Part shown: piece after piece, positions 20,985 through 34,100 of the stretch | Layout of the letters: every line of letters begins with the position of its first letter | How positions within the stretch are numbered: position 1 is the stretch's first letter | DNA from: Aphanomyces cochlioides | Taxonomy: Eukaryota > Oomycota > Saprolegniomycetes > Saprolegniales > Verrucalvaceae | DNA length: 64,000 nucleotides | Direction of reading: 5' to 3' | Assembly (NCBI GenBank): GCA_019828595.1 | Contig: JAHQRK010000019.1 | Coordinates: 1,116,001-1,180,000, forward strand | Translations under genes and position numbers: made by a program | Notes under the pieces: generated by a model | Told to the model about the DNA's origin: nothing | What the model saw: only the letters and a program-made list of their open reading frames with translations | The model's database searches: none

Positions 20985-22568
20985 TTAGAGCATCGACCAC
21001 AAAGCTACGGCAAAAAGACCAGAGAGCGCCACCGAAAGCCCCACTGGCGATGCATCTGACGCCACACAATCCACACAGCCTATCACACGACGCTTGAAAC
21101 TCCAACATCACAAGTAGCCGACCTGGAAGCGTGCATTTCGTACACGACGAGCCGACGCAAGCTCCATTGCGGCAGAAGCATTGACTCTGGAGGCAAATAC
21201 CTACAACGTCAGCAGTGAGCACGATCCACTCGGGTTTGTACCTTGCGTGCCGCAGTCTGGACGGGACGTCGTCGTGCATGTGTCGATTGTCGTCGTGACA
21301 TCGCTCGTGGTGCCACACCATTTGTCTCCTAAGTGATATGAAGTCAACGACCAGAAGCAGAGGCGAGGGCGTGCCTTGATAGCCAGGGTTGCAGTCGCAT
21401 GTGTTGGTCTTGAGATTGCAACTTCCAGCTACAACTCCGTCATGATTCAGGATGGAGGTTGAACGCATGGATGTCGTACCGAGTTTGTCGGAATTGCAAG
21501 TCTGGTTGCGAGTGCAGCCCATGCACTGATCGCCAGTGTAGCCAACGTTGCAGACACATTGGCCCTACAGAGTGTCAAACAACGAGTGCAAGTTGGGTCG
21601 TGCTTACCGAGACGCAAGTGCCGCCAACGCCACAGTCGCCCACGCAGTCGTTCGAAATCACTTGGTCGCAGAATCGACCGCCAAAGCCAACGTCGCACAA
21701 ACACTACACGAGACCGCGCATGAGTCAGCTAGAATGAAGACTCGCGGGCTTTGCATACGCGGTATGTGCCTTGTGGCGCATCTCGATCAATGGGCGCGCA
21801 CGTTCCATGCTTGGAGCAGAGCGTCTACAGCCACACATTGGTCACGAGGGTCAGATAGAGCGGAGGCTCACCATCTTGTCGGTATCGCAGCTCAAACCAG
21901 TACTGCAGACAGCGGGGAAGACGCTTTGCTGCTTGCATTGATCTGCAAAGAGTCAAAATCAAGCAGAGAAGACTATGTTGCACCTTTGAGGACGCACTGG
22001 AAGGATCCGGCGATCGTGCGATTGCTCCCCGTGGGTTTGTAGCATTCAAAGCACGTGTCCTCTTGGAGCAATCGTGTCGCGTTGTTCGAGGCGGTGGAGG
22101 GAGCGGTTGTGCCGGATGTTCCGCTCTATGAACGTCCTTCAACATAGTCCATACGCTTTTCCAACTGACCGGTGAGGAAGTTGCAGTCTGCTGTCCCGAT
22201 GACGAGCAGCATTGAACATTGCGGATCTTCTTGGTCTCGACAAAGAGGCACATCATGTTGCCAATCTCCGAGTCTTGGGACGGGCAGTGGCCAAACGTAC
22301 GGCCACCGCAGACAGGCGAGCTCGCCGTGCACTTTGAGAAGGACGAGCGGCCTAGGATGGTCAAGTTGCAATCCTCTCATGGCCAGCTCTGCCTCTTACC
22401 AGTGTCAACAGTCACGCAAGTGGCGTTTCCTCCGCAGTCAGCGTCCGACGAGCAACGACCTTGAAGGCCCTGGACCTACAAAGAACGACATGGTGAAGAG
22501 CATCCCATGGCTCCATGGCGTACTGTAGCAAGCGCAGCGACGGCAACAAGGACGAGCAATGCCACCAT
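20985..22568 (-). CDS. Secreted EGF-like cysteine-rich protein with probable GPI anchor
   Basis: Eleven small exons give 375 residues: 22568-22524, 22475-22400, 22351-22170, 22125-21984, 21942-21872, 21824-21759, 21703-21608, 21564-21375, 21328-21242, 21200-21123 and 21079-20985. Residues 1-15 (MVALLVLVA...) form a signal peptide split from the mature part by the first intron. Cys-rich segments follow, several EGF-like (CDVGFGGRFCDQ, CVCNVGYTGDQC, CDCNPGYQG). The C-terminus is a 20-residue hydrophobic tail after small residues (ASDASP...), as in a GPI signal. One intron (21329-21374) would begin with GC rather than GT. The start lies 88 bp downstream of the AIF-type gene's stop. Likely a cell-surface adhesion protein; the ligand is unknown. 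Confidence 0.75.
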
Positions 22569-22656
22569 GGAGCGAAAAATGAACTTTGGAGCATTAACAT
22601 GCGACCGACTCGACGAGTTTGTTCGATATTAGAAAGACAAGCACGACAAATCTTCG

Positions 22657-24416
22657 TTATCTTTGATGAACTGCGTCGACCTCGACGACGTCGAGCCATG
22701 CTTCAGGGCCGAGGGAAATGACTCTCGGGATGTCTTGGAGGCTGTCGACCGTGGGCTTTCCAACCATGACTTGGCGCGCCGTTTCGACCAAGTCGGGAGC
22801 ATTCCAAAGAAGAATGCCCACGAGTTTATGCCCTCGAAGGTAGTAGACGATGCCGCGCTCATACGGCGAGTCTGGCGTGGATAGCCACACCCCGATAGTT
22901 TGCAATCTGCCGTCAATCTCGCCGACACCATCGCAGACGACGCCAAGGCCAGCCATGTTGCTGTGGAACATGGGCTGATGGCGGTAGACTTTCTTGCTCG
23001 TGCTGTTGGCCTAATGACGAGAGAGACTCTTGAGGAAATCGCCGCACGAGGAGGAAGCGTACCATGTTGTGTCCTGCCAAGAGGCCACTGTTGACTGCGT
23101 GGTCGTAGCGATCGAGACGGCGCCGTCCAATGAACTCGTCGTAGTAACTAGCGGCACTTCCAGCGATAAAGACGTCCGCCATGGCTTCCAGCTGGCTGTT
23201 GACGACAATGCCTAGCAAAAGCTCAACTTCGCATCGACGCCTTCAGGACACAAGCACTGTACCGTCGTTGTTGGAATCAATCTCTAAGCCATTGACTTGA
23301 GCAAAGCTATGAACGCCAGGATCAATGTGAGTCGGAGCCAAGACGACATAGTCGGTCTCTTCTTGAGTTGTTTCTGCTGCTGTCGTCATGCAAGTGAGAG
23401 CGACGTGGTTGTTGGCAGGCTTCACACTCGTCACGAGCGTTCCAGGTCGAACTTGAACGTTTCCAAGCGCTTCAAGTCGTCTTTTGAGCTCCAAGGATAG
23501 ATATGGAGGGACTTCATGACCGCAAGGTCCAGGCAGTCCATCAAAAATGAGCCGCACCTGCATGATCAGTGAAATTGGAGCACAGTTCAGCCAGTACCGT
23601 GCGCTTGGTATTCTTGGAGTCTGAGGCAACGGCAGCGGCAAGTTCCGTGGCGAGTAGGCCGCCACCGATGATGGAAACTGACTCGATATCGGGTGGAAGA
23701 GAGCTCAACGCTTCAAAATCGCTTCGCGTTGTTGCCGTGTTGACTCTGTCCACGAGAGCGTACGAGAGACGATAACTATCAAGAACATAGAGCGGTCGTG
23801 GCTTTCCAGTAGTTGCAATCAAGCACTTGTCGTACGAGACCTACATTGGCATGCGTCAGGAGCGATAGGCAGTGTACGATGGAATACACTCGAGCCATCG
23901 GCGATTTGGATGGTTTTTGCCTCCAAGTCGAAGAGCAAAGGGTCCTGTTTGGCAAGAACGACCGTAACATTTGGGGGCGATGTTTCGTGCTCGTCTTCAA
24001 GACGCGGGCAGATAAACCGACGCCATTCATTGTACGAGTGTGTCAGTGCGTCGGACATCGTCGTCGGTTTGACGTCAACATGATCAAGTCTTGGCAAGTG
24101 GGCTTCGTCGCTAATCATGAGGATCTCCGTGTTAGGCTGTTGCTGCAAAATAGCTTCGATTGCAGCATACGCAGTCGTACACGCGCCGACAATGACGTAT
24201 GGGAAATGCTTGCGATCTTGTGAGTGAGTCGTTGGTTGATGCAGTGGCGGCAAGTCTACAGACGCTCGTTACAGGTCGGGAAAGCGGCAATTTAATTGCA
24301 CCTTTGTTTTCAATCACAATACTCCATTCATTCAGCGTATAGCGATGGTTCAAGCCAGCAACAGCGCAAGCTGCGGCGGCCGGCCCTCGCGATCGGTGCA
24401 GGAGCGCTCGAAACAT
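22657..24416 (-). CDS. AIFM1: AIF-type FAD/NAD oxidoreductase (apoptosis-inducing factor homologue)
   Basis: Six exons (24416-24302, 24255-23888, 23840-23598, 23557-23263, 23211-23063, 23010-22657) give 507 residues. The N-terminus (MFRALLHRSRG..., Arg-rich, no acidic residues) looks like a mitochondrial presequence. YVIVGACTTAYAAIEAI is the FAD-binding loop, SIIGGGLLATELAAAV the NAD-binding loop, and VFIAGSAASYYDE the second FAD-contact motif. The C-terminal AIF dimerisation domain is clear (YYLRGHKLVGILLWN, matching AIF 'VVGIVLWN'). Animal AIF is an inner-membrane NADH oxidoreductase that supports import of respiratory-chain subunits and can act in cell death. Here the respiratory role is the safer inference. 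The FAD loop reads VGACTTA rather than GGGTAA, a mild divergence. TCCGGATAA elements lie 60-120 bp upstream. Confidence 0.88.
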
Positions 24417-25237
24417 CTTTCTCGCTGATGACGCACTCGGATTGGTTAATTTTTATCCAATACCATCGATGACAGACATCCGGATAAAATTGTATTATTC
24501 GGAATTGAATCCGGTTAATGATAGTTCCGGATAATAAAGTTTACACTCAGCGTGGTGTTGATCATGGAAAATGACTGCCGATGTCAGTTCGCCGCGGCGG
24601 TCGGGAGAAACGCATCCACGGCAGAATGGCTGCTGGGTATAGACCAGGCAGGACCACGACATCGATTCCAACACATTCGTCAGGCTCTGTTCCCACTGCA
24701 GTACGTTGGAGCTTGGGGAGGCGTCGGTCTTGTCATCGCAGTCTGCCATGAACCTGTCGTCATTGCGCTTACCCTCAGCACAGAGCTTCGCGGGATCTGT
24801 CGCAGTTTGGAGAGCGACATGAGACCGACACGTACATGCACACAATGATGGATGCACGTGACGTCCAAACGACACTCGCAGCGGGGAAATCGTCGGTGTA
24901 TATCGATATCAAGGTCCTATCGTGTGTTCATGATTTCACGTCCGCGTAGCGCTCTTTTCCTGCGGCGTCATGATCCATTCCAGGCTACGAAAAGTGGCTT
25001 TCGTTCCGAGTCTGTGCCGCCAATATCGCAAGAACGCGCTACCGTCAGAAGAAGCCTTGGCGTCATTGCTCTTGAGCAACTCTTCGTAGAGGGGAACAAG
25101 TTATCGGACAATGGCTCTAGCAAGAGGCAAGTCTCAGTAAGCCTATCCATGGTGCTGAGCTATTCCATGTCGAGCTTGTCAGTTGTTGCCACAACCAGCG
25201 GCAATTCCAGCGTCTTCTCTTCATTTCCCATTCTGCA
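24417..25237. promoter_or_regulatory. Intergenic with two TCCGGATAA elements; coding content unresolved
   Basis: ATCCGGATAA (24478-24487) and TTCCGGATAA (24525-24534) lie just upstream of the minus-strand AIF-type gene. From 24550 to 25237 there are competing frames on both strands (plus: a piece beginning near 24849; minus: a piece near 25110-24930), but no chain of exons was convincing. Confidence 0.4.
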
Positions 25238-25535
25238 ATGAGCTCCGCCATGGCTGCGTCTCCCAAGTCCGACTTACCCCCCCCCCTCGCCAAGCCTCAT
25301 ACGTCGTCGCAGATCAACCTCCCACTCGTTGACTTGGACAGTTGTGACTCGGACGAACCAACAACGGACGTGCCACGACGGTAGAACGCCACGTCCCCAT
25401 AGTTGGCAACCCCGACATTCGCATCATCGAAGCCAAATCAAGTCGTTGCCTCTCCTCGTCTTTCCATGTCATCTCCGCCTTGCGGCTCTTCGCAAGGTTG
25501 CAGTCGGCGAGTTGAAACTGTCGTTGCAGTTCAAC

Positions 25536-28500
25536 ATGCCAAAGGCGGCGTTGACACCTGGCGCTCTCGTGAAAGCTCATGATATTTCAACCAAACAGCT
25601 CATGGACGACGCCCTCGTGGACCATGACGTGAGTGAATCGGGCGGCGACTCGGACGAAGAGCCCAAGCCAACGCAGCCTCCACGGGTGCAAACCGTCATG
25701 TACAAGATCAACTCGTACACGGCGCTGACGAAGCTCGACAAGTCGAAACCGGAAGGCGGGAGCAGGGTCTCCGTCAAGCAAAACGACCAAGCCGGAGCTT
25801 GCAGTCGCTGCGTCCAGAGCAAGGACATGCCGAGTGTTCACTTCGCAGCCTATGCTGGCCATGCGTCGTGTCTGGCCAAGTTACTGAAAGAGCCAAATGG
25901 CGGCGCTGTCGTCGACAAACACCACCGCACGCCATTGTTCTACGCGTGTGCGTCCAACCAAGCCGACTGCTGCTCGCTTCTCCTCGAGAATCGACGACAG
26001 TGGATTGACATCGCAGACGCACAGCTCGATACACCCGTGCACGTCTGCTGCTTCTTCGGTTGGGACGCTTGTCTTGAGGTGACCTTTTCCATCGCGGGCG
26101 TTCTCATGGCGACGGTAGAAACTCCTCGACGCTGGCGCCAATCCGCATGTCCGCAATGCCAAGGGCTTCCGGCCTAGCCACATCACGAAGACGCCAGCGT
26201 GTCTAAAGATCCTCGTCACGCATGGCGACGATCTCCTCCAGGGGGACAAACTCGGCCGCACACCGCTCTTTGTGGCTTGTACGCGCAGCCGCGTCGACTG
26301 CGTTGCTTTCCTCTGTCAATGGGACTACCAAGTCCATTCGTGGATGCTCGAGCAGGAAGACGATCGAAGCGACCGCCCGATCCATGCAGCGGCTTGCAAT
26401 GGAAGCGCGGGGTGCCTTGAGGTGCTCGTCAAGTATGGCGCCGACGTCTTTGCAAAGAACGCACGAGGACTCACAGCTCTGGACCTCGCCGTGACCAACC
26501 ACCACTCCGTAGACCTCTCCATCTTGCGCGGAGCTCTCACTTTGTGTCGTAGGCCTGCGTGGAGCTGCTCCAGAAAGCCATCACGGACGCGGTCCGCTTC
26601 GCCACTAGCTCCCAAGATCTTGACGGCCAGCACTGTAGGAAACGTCGTCGACGTGGTTTCACCAGCCGTACTCCCGACTCGACAACAATCGACCGCAGAC
26701 TTCGAGCGAGTGGAGCGAATGCACCGACGCGGAGAGCGGCTACATCTTCTTCTACAACAACTTGACTGGGAAGTGCCAGTGGGAGAAGCCCGACGGGTGC
26801 AACCTCAACACTGCAAGTGACGTCACCGTTCTGTCTAGCTACGTGTCGTCCCATGAAGCGCAAGCCACTCCAACGACAGACCAGTCGACGTCTCCGCAGC
26901 AACAGCAGCAGCACTTGTCGGTGAGCAACTTGGATTCCTTGAGCATGGTTGAGCGATGGGTAGGATGACGACGGCGGCGGCGACTACGTTTGGGTGAAGA
27001 AGAAGAAGAAAACGATCACCGTCGTCGCGAGCACTCAGTCGGAATGGATGGTCGTGCAGGATCCAGGATCGAAAGCGCTCTACTACAAGAATACCATCAC
27101 GGGCGAGTCGCAGTGGGAAGAGCCCGAGGCGATCCAGAAGCTCCAGCATGACGCTCAAGCGCATACGTCGCAGCATGCCCAGGAGCTCTGGGACGAACTC
27201 AACAAGTCGCGAGACACACTGGCGGCAGTACGTCCTACGTTTCAACCATTCGTTCCTTACCTCTTGGCTTGATCGAGTAGAAGATCGAAGAGGAGCGTCA
27301 GCGCCAAGCAAGCCTCACAGCGGCATCGATCGCGGCGTTCCAAGCGTCGACTCAGTCGCGTCGGGAAGAAATGCATCACAAGGAACTCAAGACGCTCCTC
27401 CCAAAGTCGTCCTTCGCCAAGCCAAAGCTCAAACCCATGTCCATGCGCGGTACTTTTCCTCTCCACGGTGGAACGCGATGGACGGAATAGGTTCCATGAT
27501 GAAGCTCTCCATGCACACGATCGAAGACGTGGAGAATGAAAATGCCGACGATCCCGTCGATGCCTTGAGCATGTTGTGCGACGACGAGCCGTTCCTGAAT
27601 TTGTTCTTGGGATCTTTCATCCGGTATGACACGAAAGAACCGCCGGCCATGCCGTCCGCACGTTCGAAACGAAGCGTCCACTTGGACATGACGGGCGCCC
27701 AACGCATCTACAATGGACTCTTCCACTACTACTTGACGCTCATCGATCCGTTCAATGTCGTCTCCATGACGTACGTCGCGCGTTCTCTTCCATTGGACTC
27801 ACATGGATCGAACAGGAAAGCTCAATTCCGCGTGCTGCTCAAGGACGCCTACTTGCTACCGAACGCTGCGAGCAACGGAGTCACGCCGCCACTCAAGCTC
27901 CATGCCGCTGATATGATCTTTGCGCTCGTGGCAACCGAACAGCTCGACAAGAGTACGCCGTCTTTCTCTCCTAGGCGGCAAGTCAACGTGGTTGTTCTAG
28001 ATGGGGCGAAGGAAATGGTCATGGCCGTGTCCGGGTTCTACAAAGCGATGCTGAACGTCGGCGAGCGCGCCGTGGCTCTGCTGGATGAAAAGGCGGAAGC
28101 TGCTATCGACGACGTGGATGTGTGGTTCTGCACCGAGTACATGCTTCCCCTCCTTCGTCGACTCGCGAGCAAGATGGCCGAGAACGTCAAGCGGTACAAG
28201 GAAATCGACGCCGACATGACTGGCGATCCACACGTCGTCGCCCTCGTGAGCGGAAACCGCAGCCAGCTTCATGCTCTCCATCGATACTACAGCAGTGACT
28301 CTCGATTCAAGCTCATGACGTTCGACACACTGAGTCAATTCGCGGCGGACTTTGGGCTCACGCCGCTCGTGTGTTCCGTCTCGGCGCTCTTCCACATCTG
28401 TGAGGCAATCAACTGGATCAACGGTCACTCGTACACTGTCGTGATCTCGTTCGAGAAGTTTGTCCAGATCTGCCGCACGATCGCGGTGCGTCGGCGGAAG

Positions 28501-28758
28501 AGTGACGTCTTGACTTGAACACGCTCGTAGGTTCTCTACTCTCAGGATGGAGCATCGGGGGTCTTGGCGTGTTGGCAAGGCTTTCTCTCGCTGCTCAACA
28601 ATCGACGCCACAATCGAGCGACTACACGCGGCCATGGAGCCCTTGTATTCATCCCGCTTGTCGTCAATCCCAATGAAATGCCGATGAAGGAAGAGGTCGC
28701 GGCTCCCCCTCCAGCGACGGTAGAGGAGGATCAAGATCCAAACCAGGAAGAATCATAA
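25536..28758 (+). CDS. Ankyrin repeat-WW domain protein with conserved unknown C-terminus
   Basis: Nine exons give 954 residues: 25536-26078, 26119-26508, 26553-26591, 26639-26920, 26964-27227, 27281-27449, 27491-27770, 27816-28485 and 28531-28758. Residues ~100-330 are ankyrin repeats (VHFAAYAGHASCL, RTPLFYACASN, LLDAGANPH, RPIHAAACNGS). Two WW domains follow, one at ~375-405 (GYIFFYNNLTGKCQWEKP) and one at ~450-480 (KALYYKNTITGESQWEEP). Next comes a KIEEERQRQ coiled coil (~515-570). The globular ~380-residue C-terminus matches nothing I know. WW domains bind Pro-rich ligands and ankyrins bind proteins, so this is a scaffold. Translation may start earlier: an in-frame-compatible upstream exon begins at 25238, but its splice to the rest is unclear. 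Confidence 0.8.
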
Positions 28759-28762
28759 TCCA

Positions 28763-29426
28763 CTAATCCATGGTCGGGTGAAATGAATCCTTACGTTGCT
28801 CGCGCTTGCCGACAAGTCCGAAGGAGTCCTGACGACGCGAAAGAAGTCCATGCCGGGATATTTGGAGTTGTCGACTTGGGAGTCGCGCTGCACATCCACC
28901 ACACTCCTCACGACATGCTCGACAGATGACGGGCTTCAAGTGCTGATGTACGCAAGGCAACTGATCGTCAAGACCTGTCTTGAAGCTCGTGGAGCATGGA
29001 GAGATCGTAGTCTTCTCGACTCGCGGCAATGAACTCTCCCTTGGCTGGCGCCTTCAAGCAATTGAGTTGAAATGTGTGGTGGGAAATCACTCCAGACACA
29101 TCACCGTCATGCATCCAAGCATCGTGTAGGATCCATTCAACATCCGGGCATGAAGTCCACCCTCTCTCCCTTGCCATGAAGCTCACTCTGGTCTCCCCGT
29201 GCGATGTGTATGTGCGCTAGTCTACTGTCCACCGGGGAATCGCCATCGAGTCGGATTGTGTGGTCAACAGAGAACAGCACTGTGTGGCGTGAACGAGGCA
29301 CCTCTTGCCCTCCATGAGGATCGAAGACTCGGAAACCACGCCGCATACCATGTACCGCGTTCCTCTTGGCATCAAATCATTCGCGGAGGACATGCTTCGG
29401 ACGATCAAAGCGGGTGGGAAATCCAC
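28763..29426 (-). CDS. Unresolved minus-strand coding region
   Basis: Protein-like stretches occur in different frames, as in a gene with short introns. One (29426 downward) begins DFPPALIVRSMSSAND and contains TRYMVCGVVSESS. One (29186-28968) contains DVEWILHDAWMHDGDVSG. One (29029-28763) contains a Cys-rich HLKPVICRACREECGGC and ends at 28763. I could not join them with confident splice sites and recognise no family. It may be a decayed gene. Confidence 0.3.
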
Positions 29427-30359
29427 CGTCGGCGATTAGTAAGCCGCGGTCGATGCTTGATTGGAAACTTTCACGCGACCGGGTGTATGAAGGAGGTGCG
29501 TGGGACCAACTGGTGTCTGTTGACTGGATCGAGAGTCTTGTCCTCTTCGTATGCTCGTCTGTACAACCTCTAGCGCAAGGGCGAAAGGCGGGGAGGAGGA
29601 TGAAGTCGTTGGGTGGAAAGGTGACCAAATGATTCGTAAGTCAGTTCAAGGAACCACCGACGACCTGTGGCATTGCAACAACGTCGTACTCGATCGAGGA
29701 CAAGAGTCATCCATTTGACAAGATCGCACGATGGAATGGCCATGGGATCTCCAACGATGTGTGGCGTTGAGCGACTTGGCGAGTTGTCATCTTCATAAGA
29801 AATGCCTTGCGTCGTGCGCGGCGTCGTGGGACCACGTCAGTGACGCAACAAATGCGTTACTCGACACGTGTCCATGAGGCGAGCAGAGTAGGTCGATCGC
29901 TCCGACAAGAGTTGGGTTGTGAGAAGCGACTACATTGACGATCGTCCTGCGTGGTGCGATATTCCAGTCCTCGTTGACCATGTTGGATTGTTGTTCCATG
30001 ATTGTGGCCGACCGTAGCACTCGCGCTCTATGACGCGACTTGGATCCTTCCCCGACAAATTTGGCGCCGCGGCTTACAACCAAGACATCCCACTCGTTGT
30101 CGACTGTCGCTGGCTCGGAGCGCAAACACCGATGTGTCGTTCCATGCAGGAGACGATCCGAGTTTCGCGCGCCGTGTCGTTGCTCACGACCGTCATCTTT
30201 GCCTTCCTATAGTATAGAAAGACCAAGCATGAGTCTTACAGGTGACCAGATCGTGATGGCGATCCCACTAGTGTGGTCCGCGGGCTTCGTAGGTGAACAA
30301 ATCGACCGCTGCGATCAATCTTTCACTTGATAATTCCCGCGATCTTGGCCGCATTCTCG
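29427..30359. other. Gap upstream of HGG copy 2; possible further minus-strand exons
   Basis: A minus-strand open stretch at 30125-29793 (EDWNIAPRRTIVNVV...) could be an upstream exon of the unresolved gene, but splice joins are unclear. Nothing else is recognised. Confidence 0.3.
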
Positions 30360-31151
30360 ATGGACGACGTTCAAGGGCTGCCCAAGTACAAGACAGAGCC
30401 GCATTTCACCATGGACGGCATTGAAATCTTGCATGAACAGATCGAGCCGATTCCGTTCCACGTCGACGTCCCAATGCAGCAACACGCGACGTCGAGTGTC
30501 ATCTACGGAGAATACTTGATTGAGCTCAGTACGATGCTCACGACGCCACCGACTCCTCCGAGTCACCCGCCGGTTCTCTCCACGGGGAAGGACAAATCGG
30601 CGGTAAATGAAGTTGCAGGCCAGTGCCTCATCAAAGGCTGCATGCGGTGCATCAACTACCGCGGGTATTGCAAAGACCACGGCGGCGTGCGCAAGTGCAG
30701 CGTGATGGGCTGCTCGAAAGGAAGTCAAGGGAAGAAGTTGTGTATCGCCCATGGGGGCGGGAAGAAGTGCGAGAGGGAACTTTGCAGCAAGTCCGCCCAG
30801 AGTCATGGACTGTGCAAAGCCCACGGCGGCGGTGCGCGGTGTGTCTTTCCAGGCTGCAACAAGAGCTCACAAGGAGGCGGTCACTGCCGCAAGCACGGCG
30901 GCGGCAAACGATGCACGGAAGACGGTTGTACAAGCGGAGCTCAACGGGGGGACCGCTGCGCCAAGCACGGCGGGTCCCGACTGTGCAGGTGGGCAGACTG
31001 CGGCCGGACAGACCGCGGCGGTGGTTTATGCGAGATCCACCGCCGAGACAAAGTATGCTACGTCGATGGCTGCAACCGCCTTGGGCTCAAGGAACATGGA
31101 GGCTTCTGTCAAAACCACCGGCAGCCCCATCACGTTGTCACTCACTGCTAG
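30360..31151 (+). CDS. HGG-type Cys/His repeat protein (WRKY19-like family), copy 2
   Basis: A single-exon, 263-residue protein. An acidic N-terminal region (residues 1-85, containing IEPIPFHVDV) precedes seven Cys/His units (about residues 86-250) of the form C-x4-C...C-x2-HGG, ending in CQNHRQPHHVV. The unit KSAQSHGLCKAHGGGARC is shared exactly with copy 3 at 34902-35732, and EPIPF before the repeats is shared too, so copies 2 and 3 are close relatives. The frame is open upstream of the chosen ATG (30360) as far as 30327, but there is no earlier ATG in it. The repeats probably bind zinc; function unknown. Confidence 0.85.
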   Translation: MDDVQGLPKYKTEPHFTMDGIEILHEQIEPIPFHVDVPMQQHATSSVIYGEYLIELSTMLTTPPTPPSHPPVLSTGKDKSAVNEVAGQCLIKGCMRCINYRGYCKDHGGVRKCSVMGCSKGSQGKKLCIAHGGGKKCERELCSKSAQSHGLCKAHGGGARCVFPGCNKSSQGGGHCRKHGGGKRCTEDGCTSGAQRGDRCAKHGGSRLCRWADCGRTDRGGGLCEIHRRDKVCYVDGCNRLGLKEHGGFCQNHRQPHHVVTHC

Positions 31152-34100
31152 CCATGTATGTCGTAGACTCGAATGTTAAGTCGTCGTATGCGTTACGTCT
31201 GTTGCTCCATGGAGGTGTGTGTGCAATCGTCTTGCATTTGTCGTGTATGCACGCGTCGCGGAAGGCCATCGTCGCTGTCATCTCCATTGCGTGCTGCTTG
31301 TCGATGAGCATGACGCAGTGAAGAGCATGTTGGTACACTACAGTAGACCGGCCGTGAGGAGCTGCACCATGATCTACAGTCGAGAGTCGTCGCTGTGGTG
31401 TGTTTACCTCGTGAGAGTGGCCATGCATGCGACTGTAGTGACTGTACATCGACTCAGACGTGGCGACGGACACTCGCGTGGCAATGATTGGCGATCGTGG
31501 CGCATGTTATGTGCGTCGACGAGTCGGCGGCAGCCTGTCGATGGATGGTTGACTTTCCGCCTCGTTGTAGTGACTAATTTTTTCCTTTTCGAGTCTGCAT
31601 CTGCCACTCTTCCACCCGTCGGACGGACCGAGCAGGTCGCGCCAGAAAGATTGACACCCGATGCGTCGTCCATCTCTCTCATAGCTCGTGCGACTCTCTG
31701 TAACTCACCAAGTTGCATTGCACAAGTACAGTAAACCCCTCTTGATGAAAGCGCCTCCCTTTGATGACCAACCAACTACTGTACGTAGATTGACATCGAC
31801 GACAACCACGTACGTACCGTAGAGCCTAGAGCATTCCCAGCGCCATGGCACTTGGACATTGAGACGAGGAAACCTCATGGTCTCGTCAACAAGAAAACAA
31901 GTGAACTCATCAACCTTCTGGTGTCCAAAGGATCGTCCACTGGGACGACGGACAAAGTTGATGGACAAACTGTACAAGCTCCATGGCAACGCGGTCCAAT
32001 TTGATCCTCATGTCGGGTGGACGTCACGACAAGGAGAGCACCTTCCTCGCGGCTTTGCATGCCACGGTTGGCATTGACAAGGACGAAAACTTGGAGCCAT
32101 GTGGGATGCACCAACTGGTATGCAACCACAGCGGAGTGACACGGCTTGCGTTTTCGAGTCTCCAAGGCACCCAAAATCTGCAGTGAGCAAACTGTCAACG
32201 CAGCTGGGTGTTGCCTGAGTCATTAACTTTCTGCTTACCGTGAGACTGGATCATCTTGATCCTCCGTGCAAAGAGACTTTTGCGCTGGATGGATGCTGCC
32301 GACCCCGTGGGTCGTCTGGATGTTTTCGGAAGAGGATAAGACTCGACGCGAGCTGCGCCGCCCCTCGACACCTTCAAGAGACTCGGCTCCGTATTCAACA
32401 TGTTTAGGCTGCACCTATGCCATACATGACGGCGCTACACACACCGCGGCATTATGAGATGCAAGCTTACATGCTCCCCCCCTTGCCTTCCGCAGAGGAG
32501 TAATGCTTCGAATAGAGACGGCCGAGAGCGCCCCTCGTGTCCAACTGATGAGTTCGAAATAGAACGGCGCATTCGCCCTTCCGAAAGACGAATGCACGGT
32601 TGGGATGTAATCGCAGTCGATCGTTCAAGCGACTCGCCAGAGCTCAGGCGTGTTAAAGTCACTGAATTCCAACATACTTTGGTGCACGCACCCTGATCTA
32701 TAACACGCAATGGAGTTCCTCGAGGTGCCCCTACAGCGCGCTCATGAGCAGAATATCGTCGCCCACATGGACTCTTCACCAGTGCCGCTCTGTCGTCGTC
32801 GCTGCAGAAGAAGCCACAGCTATCGTCGTTCATAGAAACGTACGTGTGCAAAAACAGTCGAGCGCTGACGCGTTGAGGAGGATAACGCTTCTCGTTGATC
32901 GTATCCAATTGAAAGGTTTCCATGCGATTTCGACAACATGACATGCCTTTCCCATGATCATGTCGTGACGACCTGTTCGTTATATCTGAGTCGCAAACTC
33001 TCGGCTTCGATCGACGACTTACGGAACGCTTCGTCTCCCAAAGTCTCTGCTCTCGTATATCAAGAGTCTACACGCTGGCATGCAAATTGAATCATGTTGA
33101 AAGACACCGTCGGTCGGTCGCGCCCATGCAGCACAATCTGGCCGAATGCTTGTAAACATCCATGGAGATTAACGTCTTTTGCTGCCTCTCCCGCATGACC
33201 TCTGGCCGCCGTTGTGTCAATAATTTCGTCGCGAAAAATGTGTTGCCCGTGGAAAAATAACCGCCATCCACGACTTTTGTTGCACACGTCGTCGTGTATG
33301 CGCAAGAACACGATAATCAGACCACACATGACGTCGGTGCCTTGAATACCCGATCGATCGTTCGTGGCCAACCAATCCTATATATGCATCGAAGTGTCGA
33401 CATGAGCGTCGTCGGCCATGATGGCACGTTCGACAAGAACTACATACCTTTGTCTACAGTATCAACTTTGCGGGCTCCATGATGAGAGAGAGTGCAGCGA
33501 TCATCCGAAAGGTGTAGTGTAAACATTTCTCGTCCACATGACAAGCCGGGAGCTCAACCAGATGCTCTGCACCTCTTCAAGCGTGAGCAATCAAGTCGAT
33601 ATAGACTTGACCCTCTCAAGACAGAACTTGATGGAGCTCCGTTTTTTCCATCGACGAAGCGCTTTGGCCTTTCTCGACCAAGGTAGCGTTGGCTCTGTCT
33701 TTGATCCACGAGTCGGCATTCGGTGTGCATCAACAGTGGACCTCCACAAGACGTGGTAACAACAAACCTGACCAACCATGGCTTGGTTGTGTCGAGGCCA
33801 ACGGTCGCCCATCGCGGATTGCTTGTTACTGTGGTGAGGCGTTGTGTCCCTAGTTAAATGTATGGAGACCACGTGCCCCGGGTGGGATATTATGTACTTC
33901 AGATGGTATTTACGCATACCAGCCTGTTTGCATCGTAATCCACACGAACCAACTGTCTCACCATGCGTCAAACGACACATCGTCGCAATCGCAATGCCCT
34001 ACCAACTCTTTCCTCCCTTATTGTTGCTAGATAGTGGGTTGCAAGGTCGACATTTTCAATATCTGCGGGGTGACGTGGTGAGAGATTCAGATCGCGGGGG

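Noticed and set aside
32435..32944. 169-codon minus-strand frame in the gene-poor block
   Set aside because: Biased, motif-free composition with no neighbouring exon support; many equally long chance frames occur in this GC-balanced DNA.
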